From positions 1 through 44,691 of the forward strand of contig CAYXBY010000007.1 of NCBI GenBank assembly GCA_964463325.1: DNA of 44,691 nt, read 5' to 3'. The notes under the pieces are model-generated. The model worked only from the letters and a program-made list of their open reading frames with translations. It searched no databases and was not told the origin of the DNA. The translations under genes were made by a program, and so were the position numbers. Below, piece by piece: positions 23,973-33,480 of this stretch (position 1 is its first letter; every line of letters starts with the position of its first letter). This stretch comes from UMGS1002 sp964463325 (GTDB taxonomy: Bacteria; Bacillota; Clostridia; Oscillospirales; CAG-272).

Positions 23973-25463
23973 TTAGCGCCTTTTGCGCCGTACCCATACA
24001 ACGATACCTATGATCAGCACGATGCCGGGAATTATCACCGCAAACGTGACGCTCCAGACTCTGACCGAGGTTTCGGTGAGTCCGTCAAGTATGGGCTCTG
24101 AGATTGAAGGCCCTTTTACGGTTGCAAGCTCGGATTCATAGGTCTCATTCATCCAGAAAAGGGAATAGAAGAAGTAATAATAGTTGCCGTATGAGGCAGC
24201 GGCTGCGGTATCATCGGTGAAGGCGTCGGCGGAGGAATACCACACCAGCTGTGTGGTCTCGGTGCCGGCTGCGCATGAAGCCGCGACTCCGACCACCTGC
24301 TCACCGGGTTCTCCTTTGGTGTCATCCTTCATGGAATATGCCGAGCTCGACGTGGTCATGAGCGGCGTGACGGTCGCGCTGCCGGTGTCGTCGGCGATGC
24401 TGATGCCGTGCGATCTTGGCATGTATGCCGGGTAGCTGGCGGCATACTTGGTCGCGGAATGCTCGCTACTGACCTGCGGCTTGAGGTAATAGGCGTTGTC
24501 CTTATAGTATGATGTATTTCCCTCATAAATTATGCCGTCAATGGGGCTCAACCCATAGTCCGCCATGAGTGACATGAGGTTATCAAATGAGGTATTGTCG
24601 GGGGAGGTTATCAGCATGAGATTGCCGCCGGATGCGAGATATTCACGCAGCAGCGCGGTCTCGGAGGTGGCCAGATCGAATTTCGGCGCATTAATGACTA
24701 TGCAGCCGGCGTCGGTCGGGACAGAGTCTGTGATGGTAAGCGTTTCATACGAGATGTTGTTGCTGGCGATAAAGCTCAGTAGGGTAGACGAAAAGCTCTG
24801 CTCGCCGTGTCCCTCGAGAATATAGACATGCGGTATGCTCTCGAGCGTGACATATTCTATGCCCTTGGTGATGACGTCATCGCCGTAGAAATACTGCTCG
24901 GTGGAGTAGCCGCTGCTTTCGGCGTAATAGAAGTAGGTGGAGTAGGCGTTATAAACGCTGTAGGGAACCTCGCCGAGACCGTAGCTTTGATCGAGCATGG
25001 AATTGTAATAGTAGAAAAGCTCAGTGGCGTCGATAAGCTGATAGCGGCGGGCGCTTTCGATGATAAAGCTGTAATTAGATGGTTGACTGTCGGCTTCGGT
25101 CAGATATTTGTCAAGCACGGTGGGATTCTTGACCGGATCGAGCAGCTTTAGCTTAAGATGCGGGGACATGGCGACGTACTTGCTGAGAAAGGTTTCAAGC
25201 GTGCTGTCTGTCTCGCTGTTTTGGCAGATCCAGTTGATGGTTATGTCCTCGTTAAGCTTGGATATATACTGCTGGGTGCTGTCTGAGATGGTGTAAAGTC
25301 CGTTTGCACTGGTGTCAAAGGCCGTAAGTGAGTCAGGCAGCAGCCCAACCAGCAGATTGATTACCACCACAACGGCCAAAACGATGGCTGCCATGGCTAT
25401 GGTATAGGTGCCCATTTTTTCGGTCTTGCCGAACAACTGCTTTGATGCTCTTTGCTTTTTCAT
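23973..25463 (-). CDS. GldG-like auxiliary protein of an ABC transporter
   Basis: The 496-residue protein has an N-terminal membrane helix at about 18-42, a long extracytoplasmic part of the GldG/ABC_transp_aux type (HVYILEGHGEQSFSS, then CIVINAPKFDLATSETALLREYLASGGNLMLIT), and a C-terminal helix at about 468-490 followed by RRKRR. In Bacteroidota GldG belongs to the gliding-motility ABC complex with GldA and GldF; in Firmicutes the role of the related complex is unknown. A strong AAGGAGGTG precedes the ATG. Confidence 0.9.
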   Translation of the reverse strand: MKKQRASKQLFGKTEKMGTYTIAMAAIVLAVVVVINLLVGLLPDSLTAFDTSANGLYTISDSTQQYISKLNEDITINWICQNSETDSTLETFLSKYVAMSPHLKLKLLDPVKNPTVLDKYLTEADSQPSNYSFIIESARRYQLIDATELFYYYNSMLDQSYGLGEVPYSVYNAYSTYFYYAESSGYSTEQYFYGDDVITKGIEYVTLESIPHVYILEGHGEQSFSSTLLSFIASNNISYETLTITDSVPTDAGCIVINAPKFDLATSETALLREYLASGGNLMLITSPDNTSFDNLMSLMADYGLSPIDGIIYEGNTSYYKDNAYYLKPQVSSEHSATKYAASYPAYMPRSHGISIADDTGSATVTPLMTTSSSAYSMKDDTKGEPGEQVVGVAASCAAGTETTQLVWYSSADAFTDDTAAAASYGNYYYFFYSLFWMNETYESELATVKGPSISEPILDGLTETSVRVWSVTFAVIIPGIVLIIGIVVWVRRKRR

Positions 25464-25475
25464 TGCGGCACCTCC

Positions 25476-26339
25476 TTATCTCCAACGACGTCTGTCCAGT
25501 GACTGAGTGCACAGGAACAGGAAATATGCCGTCACGGATACAAAAAACACTACCGTTTTAAGGTTGAAATTTCCGGAATTGAGATCATAAAATTGATCAT
25601 ACATTGAAAGCTGACTCAACAGCCTCGGCAGCAGACCTTCGAACAGCGCGCCCTTGATATAGTACACTGCGCAGGTGGGAATGACCATGATCGCAGCACC
25701 GATCACGCCGACGGTTGCGTTTTTAGTCAGGCGCCAGAGCAGGACGGCCAGCGCGGCCTCGATAATGATAAGGCCTATGAAGGACGCCATAGCGGTTGAG
25801 GGGATGAGCGCGATCAGCAGCGGCATGAACAGGAGCAGCAGCAGCGCGCCAACGCTGATGATAGCCGAGATCAGCGGGCTTTCGGTCAGCGATGAGATAA
25901 ACATGCAGATAGCGGTCAGTGCAACGCCGAGCAGGAACAGCGCAAGTATTGCGCTATAGCTGGCGCCATAGTACATATGTCCGTAGGCACTGAGGATAAT
26001 GGGGTAGAGCAGCATTATCACGATCGGGATAGCGAGGACCGCTACTATGGCGAAAAATTTGCCGAGTATTATTTCGCCGGTCTTGAGCGGCAGTGAAAAC
26101 AGCAGCTTATCCGTGCGATTGGCGCGATCCTCAGAAAGCGAGCGCATGGTCATTATCGGGATAAAGACTACAAATGCGATGCCGGTGTATTGAATGGCGT
26201 ATTGGAAGGATGAGTAACCTATCACAAGATTGAATATTGCCACACAGACGCCGGTGAACAGCAGCAGCACGGCGATGCATATCTCGCCTGTGACGTTTTT
26301 CATCAGTGACTTGAATTCGCGCTTGAATATTGCAGACAT
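25476..26339 (-). CDS. ABC-2 type permease, GldF-like
   Basis: Membrane protein of 287 residues with six predicted helices. The cytoplasmic segment TMRSLSEDRANRTDKLLFSLPLKTGEIILGKFFA is typical of ABC-2 exporter permeases of the GldF/NosY kind. Its ATG shares one base with the stop of the upstream ATPase gene (TAATG), so the two are translationally coupled. It forms the membrane part of the putative complex with the ATPase. Confidence 0.9.
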   Translation of the reverse strand: MSAIFKREFKSLMKNVTGEICIAVLLLFTGVCVAIFNLVIGYSSFQYAIQYTGIAFVVFIPIMTMRSLSEDRANRTDKLLFSLPLKTGEIILGKFFAIVAVLAIPIVIMLLYPIILSAYGHMYYGASYSAILALFLLGVALTAICMFISSLTESPLISAIISVGALLLLLFMPLLIALIPSTAMASFIGLIIIEAALAVLLWRLTKNATVGVIGAAIMVIPTCAVYYIKGALFEGLLPRLLSQLSMYDQFYDLNSGNFNLKTVVFFVSVTAYFLFLCTQSLDRRRWR

Positions 26340-27397
26340 TATTCGTCCACCTCCTTGTCTTGCTGAGTGCTGTCAGGGTCTGTCGACTCGATATTTGGAG
26401 TGTCGTCAGAGGTGACGTCATCGACGGTGTCGTCCTCAAACGCAGCAGCCGGGTCTGCCTCGGCAGGCGTGTCGGTGAGCGCCAAGAATATGCTTTCAAG
26501 TGACGACGCCTCACGCTCCATTGCTATCATGGCGCAGCGCTTTTCGGCCATGGCGAAGAACAGCTCGTCGCGCAGGTCGCGGTCGCGCTCGACCTGAAGT
26601 CTGTAATTGTGGACATCCGCTTCAGACGACGGAAGCAGCTCGATGGCTTCGATGCCCTCAATGCTGTCCAGCACCTCGCGGATGGCGCCCTCGTCTCCGC
26701 GGACGGAGATGTGCAGGCTGTCAAGCGGGCTGACCTGGCTGTTGAGGGCCTCAAGTGTATCGTTGGCCACTATTTTGCCATGGCTGATAATAATGACGTG
26801 CTCGCACACCTCTGCCACCTCGGCCAGTATGTGGCTGCTGAGAATGACGGTCTTGGTCTCGCCCAGCATGCGTATGAGGTCGCGGATCTCAATTATCTGC
26901 TTAGGGTCGAGGCCGACAGTCGGCTCGTCGAGAATTATTATGTCCGGGTTGCCCAGCATGGCCTGCGCTATGCCGACTCTTTGACGATATCCCTTGGAAA
27001 GGTTGCGGATCAGCCGGTCGCGGACGTCCTCAAGCTCGGTCAGCTCCATGACCTCGCGCACCTGGCGGAAGGTCGCCTCGTATTCAACACCCTTGGCTTC
27101 AGCGACGAACATGAGGTATTCGTATGGCGTCATATCGGGGTAGAGCGGCGGTATTTCTGGCAAGTAGCCGATGCAGCGCTTGGCCTCCATCGGACGCTCA
27201 AAAATGTCGTAACCGTTGATCTTAACACTACCATCGGTTGCAGCCAGGCAGCCGGTGATCATGTTCATGGTGGTTGATTTCCCAGCACCGTTGGGGCCGA
27301 GCAGGCCATATATTTTGCCGGGCTCGATGTCAAAGCTGATGCCATCTACGGCGGTATTGTTGCCGTAGCGCTTGGTTAGATTTCTTACTTCTATCAA
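26339..27397 (-). CDS. ABC transporter ATPase, GldA-like, TTG start
   Basis: The 352-residue ATPase of the ABC-2 export class has Walker A GPNGAGKST, the signature LSKGYRQRVGIAQA and Walker B IIILDEPTVGLDP. A ~100-residue C-terminal domain follows, ending in a strongly acidic tail of about 44 residues rich in Asp, Glu, Thr and Ser, which is unusual. The start is taken as TTG at 27397, eight bases after GGAGG. The upstream ATG at 27436 overlaps the -10 box of the promoter and cannot be in the transcript. It is the first gene of a four-gene operon with the permease, GldG-like and DUF4340 proteins. The substrate is unknown. Confidence 0.88.
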   Translation of the reverse strand: MIEVRNLTKRYGNNTAVDGISFDIEPGKIYGLLGPNGAGKSTTMNMITGCLAATDGSVKINGYDIFERPMEAKRCIGYLPEIPPLYPDMTPYEYLMFVAEAKGVEYEATFRQVREVMELTELEDVRDRLIRNLSKGYRQRVGIAQAMLGNPDIIILDEPTVGLDPKQIIEIRDLIRMLGETKTVILSSHILAEVAEVCEHVIIISHGKIVANDTLEALNSQVSPLDSLHISVRGDEGAIREVLDSIEGIEAIELLPSSEADVHNYRLQVERDRDLRDELFFAMAEKRCAMIAMEREASSLESIFLALTDTPAEADPAAAFEDDTVDDVTSDDTPNIESTDPDSTQQDKEVDE

Positions 27398-27434
27398 CAG
27401 CGTGTCCTCCGTGCATGCAGTTATTTCACTACTC

Positions 27435-27462
27435 ATTATACTATAAAATATCCGTGTGTCAA
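27435..27462 (-). promoter_or_regulatory. promoter of the Gld-like ABC operon
   Basis: Minus-strand TTGACA (complement of 27457-27462) and TATAAT (complement of 27435-27440) with a 16-base spacer. The last two bases of the -10 box belong to an in-frame ATG, which is the main argument for the TTG start downstream. Confidence 0.85.
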
Positions 27463-27594
27463 GCGTATGAAGCAAAATTGATGTTTTTGTGATAGCTAAT
27501 GCCACTTTCGGTATAATTATTGATGGGCGGCGAGAGGTATATCAGGCAAAACGTAGAAACAATTGTTGAAAATGACGAAAATATGCGGCACAAG

Positions 27595-27623
27595 TTGAAA
27601 AACATAAAGAAATATAGTATAAT
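27595..27623 (+). promoter_or_regulatory. promoter of the glycogen operon
   Basis: TTGAAA (27595-27600), a 17-base spacer and TATAAT (27618-27623). The leader to glgB would be about 145 bases. ATAAAACGAAT occurs twice in it (27650-27660 and 27746-27756) and TATAGTATAA recurs at the promoter and about 32 bases later. Further TATAAT boxes at 27512 and 27689 lack good -35 boxes. Apart from these the 311-base gap to the divergent ABC operon holds nothing evident. Confidence 0.72.
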
Positions 27624-27773
27624 AACTGTGTATATAAATTGTCTATAGTATAAAACGAATTGCGACAGCTTTTTTAAGGCCTTCGTGATATAATGCTTAT
27701 GCAGTGACGCGCGCGGATTCCCGGCGGCTCTGTGGGATACACTAAATAAAACGAATGTGGAGGGAGGATCACG

Positions 27774-29639
27774 GTGGTACAGGAAATGGCACCGTATCTG
27801 TTCCATCAGGGAACAAATTACCGGGCATATGAATATCTCGGCGCTCATCGAGAGGGAGATGGCTATGTCTTTCGTGTGTGGGCGCCCGGGGCGACGGAGA
27901 TATATGTCATAGGCTCCTTCAATGACTGGGGGATGTCGTTGCCCATGCGGCGTGTGACCGAGGGCGGCATTTGGCAGGCCGAGACCGACGCGGCGCATGA
28001 GGGCGATATGTACAAGTTTCGCATAGTTAGCCCCGGCGGCACGGTCGATAAGGCCGACCCTTACGCACGCCGCTGCGAGCTGCCGCCCGGCACGGCTTCG
28101 GTGCTGTGCGACATTTCGAGCTTTGAGTGGCACGATGCAGCCTGGCTGCGTCGCCGCAGCCGGACTATGAGCCGTGGTGAGTTTTATCGCCAACCGATCA
28201 ATATCTACGAGCTGCACATTGGCTCCTGGCGGCACAGCGCCGAGGGGCTCAAGCTGAGCTACACCGAGCTTGCCGACGAGCTGGTGCCCTATGCCAAGCA
28301 GATGGGATATACGCATGTTGAGCTGCTGCCGGTCATGGAGCATCCTTATGAGCCGTCGTGGGGCTATCAGGTGTGCGGCTATTATGCGCCGAGTGCACGC
28401 TTTGGCTCGCCGCACGAGCTGATGACGCTGATAGACCGTCTGCACACGGCCGGCATCGGCGTGATACTGGACTGGGTACCGGCGCATTTTCCCAAGGATG
28501 CGCACGGATTATATGAATTTGACGGCGGGCCGCTGTACGAATATCAGGGGCGTGACCGTATGGAGCACGCCGGCTGGGGGACGCGCCGATTTGACGTCGG
28601 GAGGCAGGAGGTAGAGAGCTTTTTGGTCTCCAACGCTGAGTTTTGGACGAGCCTCTACCATGCCGACGGGCTGCGCGTAGACGCGGTGGCCTCTATGCTT
28701 TATCTTGATTATGACCGCCAACCGGGCGAGTGGGTGCCTAATATTTACGGTGACAACCGCTGTCTTGAAGCGATAGCGTTTTTCAAAAAGCTGAACAGCC
28801 ATATGGCCGGTCAGCACCCGGATGTGCTCATGATAGCGGAGGAATCCAGCGCCTGGGCGCATATTACGGACGATCAGACCGAGGACGGTCTCGGCTTCTC
28901 GCTCAAATGGAACATGGGCTGGATGCACGACGCGCTCGACTATGTTGCCGAGGATGCGTTGTTCCGCAAATATCATCACAACAAGCTCACCTTCTCGCTG
29001 ACATATGCCTTCAACGAAAAATACGTGCTTCCCATCTCGCATGACGAGGTGGTGCACGGCAAGCGGTCGCTGCTGGACAAAATGTCGGGTGATTACTGGC
29101 AAAAATTTGCCACGGCACGTTGCTTTGGTGTCTATATGATGACGCATCCCGGGAAAAAGCTGAGCTTTATGGGCAACGAGATAGGCCAGTTCCGTGAGTG
29201 GGACGATGCAGGCCAGATAGAGTGGTTTTTGCTGGATTATCCGTCGCATGCGGGATATCAGCTGTTTTGGGCGGAGCTCAACCACTTTTATCTCAGTCAT
29301 CGCCCGCTGTGGTACGATGACGGTGGCTGGAGCGGCTTTGAATGGATAGAGCCGGACAACGCCGAGGAGAGCGTTTATTCATATCGTCGGCGCGGGGCGA
29401 ACGAGGACGGCGAGCTGATAGTGGTGCTGAATTTCACGCCGGTCGTTCGCTATGAGCACAGGCTGGGCGTCGGAGAGGGAGAGTACGAGGAGCTGTTTAA
29501 CAGCGACGACTGCCGATATGGCGGCAGCGGAGTGTCGAACGGACGGCTGTTGGCCGCCGAGGACGGCATATTGAGACTGACATTGCCTCCGCTGGGGGCG
29601 TTAATACTGCGTGCGCGTGGACGCACGGGAAAGGCGTAG
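27774..29639 (+). CDS. glgB: 1,4-alpha-glucan branching enzyme
   Basis: Cytoplasmic GH13 enzyme that cuts alpha-1,4 chains and rejoins them as alpha-1,6 branches in glycogen. It has 621 residues: an N-terminal CBM48 domain (VFRVWAPGATEIYVIGSFNDW), the catalytic barrel, and a C-terminal beta domain. The nucleophile Asp lies in DGLRVDAVASML, the acid Glu in IAEESSAW and the third acidic residue in ISHDEVVHGKRSLL. The start is GTG at 27774, placed eight bases after GGAGGGAGG; the ATG four codons later is too far. First gene of the glg operon. Confidence 0.96.
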   Translation: MVQEMAPYLFHQGTNYRAYEYLGAHREGDGYVFRVWAPGATEIYVIGSFNDWGMSLPMRRVTEGGIWQAETDAAHEGDMYKFRIVSPGGTVDKADPYARRCELPPGTASVLCDISSFEWHDAAWLRRRSRTMSRGEFYRQPINIYELHIGSWRHSAEGLKLSYTELADELVPYAKQMGYTHVELLPVMEHPYEPSWGYQVCGYYAPSARFGSPHELMTLIDRLHTAGIGVILDWVPAHFPKDAHGLYEFDGGPLYEYQGRDRMEHAGWGTRRFDVGRQEVESFLVSNAEFWTSLYHADGLRVDAVASMLYLDYDRQPGEWVPNIYGDNRCLEAIAFFKKLNSHMAGQHPDVLMIAEESSAWAHITDDQTEDGLGFSLKWNMGWMHDALDYVAEDALFRKYHHNKLTFSLTYAFNEKYVLPISHDEVVHGKRSLLDKMSGDYWQKFATARCFGVYMMTHPGKKLSFMGNEIGQFREWDDAGQIEWFLLDYPSHAGYQLFWAELNHFYLSHRPLWYDDGGWSGFEWIEPDNAEESVYSYRRRGANEDGELIVVLNFTPVVRYEHRLGVGEGEYEELFNSDDCRYGGSGVSNGRLLAAEDGILRLTLPPLGALILRARGRTGKA

Positions 29640-29642
29640 AGT

Positions 29643-30824
29643 ATGTTCAAGAAAAAAGAGTGCGTGGCCATGCTGTTGGCCGGTGGACAGGGAAGTAGGC
29701 TGTATGCCCTGACCAAGCATACCGCAAAGCCTGCGGTGCAGTTCGGCGGAAAGTACCGTATAATCGACTTCCCGCTTTCAAACTGTGTCAATTCCGGCAT
29801 CGATACCGTCGGAGTGTTGACACAGTATCAGCCGCTTGTGCTCAACGACTATATGGGGAACGGTCTGCCGTGGGATCTCGACAGGACGTTTGGCGGCCTC
29901 AAGATCTTGCCGCCCTATCAGGGTAATGACGGCGCCGACTGGTATCGCGGCACGGCCAATGCCATCTATCAAAACCTTGAATTCATCGATATGTTTGACC
30001 CGGACTATGTGCTGGTGCTCTCTGGCGACCACATATACAAGATGGATTACTCCAAAATGCTGGACTATCACAAGCGCACCGGCGCATCCTGCACTATTGC
30101 GGTGCTTGAGGTGCCGCTTGAGGAAGCCAGCCGCTTTGGCATCATGACAACAGATGATGAGGGGCGTATAGTCAAATTTACGGAAAAGCCGGCTCACCCG
30201 GACAGCACAAAGGCGTCGATGGGTATATATATCTTCGATCGCCATACGCTGTACAAATATCTCGAGGCTGATGAGGCAGATCCTGCTTCCTCCAATGATT
30301 TCGGCAAAAATGTCATTCCGGCCATGCTGGCTGCGGGGGAGAGCATGTACGCATATGCCTTTGACGGCTATTGGAAGGACGTCGGCACCATCGGCAGCCT
30401 GTGGGAGGCCAATATGGATATGCTGGGCAACTCCCCGCTGCTGGATCTCGGCGACGACAGCTGGCGCATATATTCGCGCCACTATTGTCAGCCGCCGCAG
30501 TATATCGGCGGGCATGCAATAGTCGAGAATTCGGTCGTGACCGAGGGCTGCGAGATATACGGAACGGTCAAAAACTGTGTGCTGGGCGCCGGAGTGCGCA
30601 TTATGCATGGCGCCTATGTGCGTGATACTGTCATCATGGATGGTGTGACGGTTGGCGAGGGCGCGACGGTGAATTATTCGATCATTGACGCGCAGTCCGT
30701 CATTGGTGCGGGCGCGCGTGTCGGTGCGCCGCGCAGCGACGGCACAGAGATAGCAGTTATCGGCGCCGGTGTGCACATTCCGTCAGGTGCCGAGGTGTTC
30801 CCGGGCGATATGATCTCGCAATGA
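29643..30824 (+). CDS. glgC: glucose-1-phosphate adenylyltransferase, catalytic subunit
   Basis: Makes ADP-glucose from glucose-1-phosphate and ATP, the committed step of glycogen synthesis. It has 393 residues. The nucleotide loop LLAGGQGSRLYALTKHTAKPAV is intact, followed by YRIIDFPLSNC, the catalytic-site VLVLSGDHIYKMDY and the sugar-phosphate region FTEKPAHPDSTKASMGIYIF. The C-terminal third is a left-handed beta-helix with hexapeptide repeats. The ATG comes three bases after the glgB stop, and the ribosome site is weak, so the gene depends on coupling. It is expected to form a hetero-oligomer with GlgD. Confidence 0.96.
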   Translation: MFKKKECVAMLLAGGQGSRLYALTKHTAKPAVQFGGKYRIIDFPLSNCVNSGIDTVGVLTQYQPLVLNDYMGNGLPWDLDRTFGGLKILPPYQGNDGADWYRGTANAIYQNLEFIDMFDPDYVLVLSGDHIYKMDYSKMLDYHKRTGASCTIAVLEVPLEEASRFGIMTTDDEGRIVKFTEKPAHPDSTKASMGIYIFDRHTLYKYLEADEADPASSNDFGKNVIPAMLAAGESMYAYAFDGYWKDVGTIGSLWEANMDMLGNSPLLDLGDDSWRIYSRHYCQPPQYIGGHAIVENSVVTEGCEIYGTVKNCVLGAGVRIMHGAYVRDTVIMDGVTVGEGATVNYSIIDAQSVIGAGARVGAPRSDGTEIAVIGAGVHIPSGAEVFPGDMISQ

Positions 30825-30864
30825 CAAAAGAGATGAATATGATTAACAGTCAGGAGGCAAATAT

Positions 30865-32007
30865 ATGACCGCGGCAGGCTTGATATTTTCCAATATACAC
30901 GACTCGGGTATACCCGAGCTGACACGGCTGCGCACCATGGCCAGCGTGCCCTTTGGGTGCCGCTACAGGCTGGTGGATTTTGCGCTTTCAAATTTCGTTA
31001 ATGCCGATATCAGTAAGGTCGGCATAATTGCACACAATAATTATCAGTCGCTGCTTGACCATATCGGCTCGGGCAAGGACTGGGATCTTTCGCGGCGTTC
31101 GGGTGGCATAAAGTTGCTGCCGCCGTTTATCACAGCTTATGAAAACGCAGCCTCGAGACGGCTGTATTCATCGCGGCTGGAGGCGCTGTGCGGAGTTATG
31201 AACTTCATCACGCGCTGCCGCGAGGACTATATCGTTATGTCCGACTGCGACGCAGTATATAACGTCGATCTGCGCGAGGTTATACGGGCGCATGCTGAGT
31301 CGGGGGCGGATCTTACCATTGTTACAGTGAATGTCGATCCCTCTCATGTCCGCCTGGACGACGACACACTGGTGATCGGCGCCAAGGACAACGGCCGCAT
31401 AACCGAAATACTTGAATATACGGCGGCTATGGAGAGCGCCGAGATGCTTGAGATAAGCACGAATATCATGGTCGTCGGGCGTGAGTACCTCGTAGGGCTG
31501 ATACATGACGCCATGGCGCACGGTTACACCAGCTTTTACCGTGACATTCTCATGCGCCGCCGTCGTCATGACAATTTCCGCACGTTTAGCTATTCCGGCT
31601 TCTACCGTATGATCAATTCAATGGCGTCCTACTTTGATGCCTCGATGAGCCTGCTCGATCCCGCAGCGCGTCAGCTGCTGTTTGGACTCTCGAGCCGCCC
31701 GGTGCTGACCAAGGTGCGCAACTCGCCACCGACGCGCTATGCGTCAGGCGCCAGCGTGACAAATTCACTCATAGCCGACGGCTGCGTGATTGAGGGAAGG
31801 GTAGAAAATTCGATACTGTTCCGTGATGTGCATGTGGGCGCCGGGACGGTCGTCAAAAACTGTATTTTGCTGCAAAACACTTACGTGGCGGATCACGCTG
31901 AGCTGAATTGTGTCGTATCTGACAAGGATGTGCTGATACATGAGGGACGCCGGCTGTCCGGTCACAGCTCGCTGCCGTTCTTTGTGGGAAAGGGAATGAG
32001 CGTATGA
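30865..32007 (+). CDS. glgD: glucose-1-phosphate adenylyltransferase regulatory subunit
   Basis: The 380-residue homologue of GlgC has lost the glycine-rich pyrophosphorylase loop: the start reads AAGLIFSNIHDSGIPELTRLRTMASVPFG, with no GGxGxRL. The remaining fold (YRLVDFALSNFVNADISKVG) and the C-terminal hexapeptide helix are kept. In Firmicutes GlgD pairs with GlgC and changes its activity. CAGGAGG precedes the ATG. It overlaps glgA by four bases (ATGA). Confidence 0.95.
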   Translation: MTAAGLIFSNIHDSGIPELTRLRTMASVPFGCRYRLVDFALSNFVNADISKVGIIAHNNYQSLLDHIGSGKDWDLSRRSGGIKLLPPFITAYENAASRRLYSSRLEALCGVMNFITRCREDYIVMSDCDAVYNVDLREVIRAHAESGADLTIVTVNVDPSHVRLDDDTLVIGAKDNGRITEILEYTAAMESAEMLEISTNIMVVGREYLVGLIHDAMAHGYTSFYRDILMRRRRHDNFRTFSYSGFYRMINSMASYFDASMSLLDPAARQLLFGLSSRPVLTKVRNSPPTRYASGASVTNSLIADGCVIEGRVENSILFRDVHVGAGTVVKNCILLQNTYVADHAELNCVVSDKDVLIHEGRRLSGHSSLPFFVGKGMSV

Positions 32008-33443
32008 CAAAGCTTTTGTTCGTTGGCGCGGAGGTAATGCCGTTTGCCGCCACGGGAGGCCTTGGCGACGTTATGGGCTCGCTGCCGGCCGCGCTGGCAC
32101 GTCAGCCTGATAATGATGTGCGCGTGGTAATGCCGCTGTACTCCGCTATTGGCGAGAAGTGGCGCAGTCAAATGAAAACAGAGGCTGTTTTTGAGGTGCA
32201 GCTGTCCTGGCGACGCAAATATTGCGGCGTGCTGTCGCTCGTGCGCGACGGCGTGACCTATTATTTCATCGACAATGAGTATTATTTCAAGCGTGACACG
32301 CTTTACGGCTGCTACGACGACGCCGAGCGCTTCGCCTTTTTCTGCATGGCCGTTCCGGAGCTGATGCGCCAGGTCAATTTTTATCCGGACGTGCTGCATG
32401 CGAATGACTGGCAGTCGGCGCTGAGCATAGTTTATCTCAAAAATCTCTATGTCTGGCGCGCGGAATACAACCATGTGCGGACTGTCTTTACCATACACAA
32501 CATTGAGTATCAGGGACAGTATGACTTCTCGATACTTGGCGACGTGTTCGGCCTGCCCGGCTCGACGCACGACCTTATGGATTGGGGCGGCTGCATAAAC
32601 CTTATGAAGGCTGCTATAGTGGCGGCTGATCGTGTCACCACTGTCAGCCCGAGGTACGCGCAGGAGATATTGACCGATGGTCACGGCCTTGAGGCGGTGC
32701 TATGCCAGCAGTCAGGCAAGCTGACGGGTATACTCAACGGTATAGATTACGATTATTACGATCCGTCCCGCGATCCCGCGCTTAATATGAGCTACAGTGC
32801 CGACGATATCTCCGGCAAGACATCGGATAAGCTGGCGCTGGGTGAGGACATCTCGCTGCCGACTGACGCTAAAACGCCGACGCTTGCAATAATATCCAGA
32901 CTTGCTTCGCATAAGGGGCTTGATTTAATGTGCGAAATAGCGTATAATGTTATAGATGAGTTGGATTGTCAGCTGATAGTGCTGGGCTGTGGAGAGGCCA
33001 AGTATGAGGACTTCTTCCGCCGCCTCGAGGCAGACCGCCCCGGGCGCGTTCGCGCACTGATACAGTATGACCGTGAGCTGTCGCGCCGTATTTACGCGGC
33101 GGCGGACGTGTTTATAATGCCGTCGCGCCGTGAGCCGTGCGGGCTTTCGCAGATGATAGCCTCGCGCTACGGTGCAATACCTGTCGTCCGCGAGACTGGC
33201 GGACTTTATGACTCCATCAAGGGCTATTGGGAGCAGGACGGACAGCAGCACGGCAACGGCTTTACCTTCGCAAACTACAGCTCCGCTGAGCTTTATGACC
33301 GCATCCGTGCGGCGCTCGAGCTGTGGCGCGATGAGGATCGGCGCGAGCGATTTGTTCGCAGCATTATGAAGGTCAACTTCTCATGGAGTGCGTCCGCTAT
33401 CAGCTATTTACAGCTCTATCGCGAGGTCATCGCGGAAAACTAA
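32004..33443 (+). CDS. glgA: glycogen synthase (GT5)
   Basis: Transfers glucose from ADP-glucose to the non-reducing end of the glucan. It has 479 residues with two Rossmann domains. The N-terminal loop, KTGGL in many members, is ATGGLGDVMGSLP here with Ala in place of the ADP-binding Lys; as far as I recall this variant occurs in other Clostridia. The C-terminal domain has IISRLASHKGLDLM and the acceptor/nucleotide site MPSRREPCGLSQMIASRYGAIPVVRETGGLYDSI. Its ATG overlaps the glgD stop. Confidence 0.95.
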   Translation: MTKLLFVGAEVMPFAATGGLGDVMGSLPAALARQPDNDVRVVMPLYSAIGEKWRSQMKTEAVFEVQLSWRRKYCGVLSLVRDGVTYYFIDNEYYFKRDTLYGCYDDAERFAFFCMAVPELMRQVNFYPDVLHANDWQSALSIVYLKNLYVWRAEYNHVRTVFTIHNIEYQGQYDFSILGDVFGLPGSTHDLMDWGGCINLMKAAIVAADRVTTVSPRYAQEILTDGHGLEAVLCQQSGKLTGILNGIDYDYYDPSRDPALNMSYSADDISGKTSDKLALGEDISLPTDAKTPTLAIISRLASHKGLDLMCEIAYNVIDELDCQLIVLGCGEAKYEDFFRRLEADRPGRVRALIQYDRELSRRIYAAADVFIMPSRREPCGLSQMIASRYGAIPVVRETGGLYDSIKGYWEQDGQQHGNGFTFANYSSAELYDRIRAALELWRDEDRRERFVRSIMKVNFSWSASAISYLQLYREVIAEN

Positions 33444-33480
33444 TTCAGCATAAGCTATTTTTCAAAAGGAATGTCGTAAA

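Noticed and set aside
27459..28505. 348-codon open frame on the minus strand across the glgB 5' end and the intergenic region
   Set aside because: It overlaps the CBM48-coding part of glgB and both divergent promoters, and shows no family signature.
29778..30776. 332-codon open frame opposite glgC
   Set aside because: Antisense shadow of glgC.
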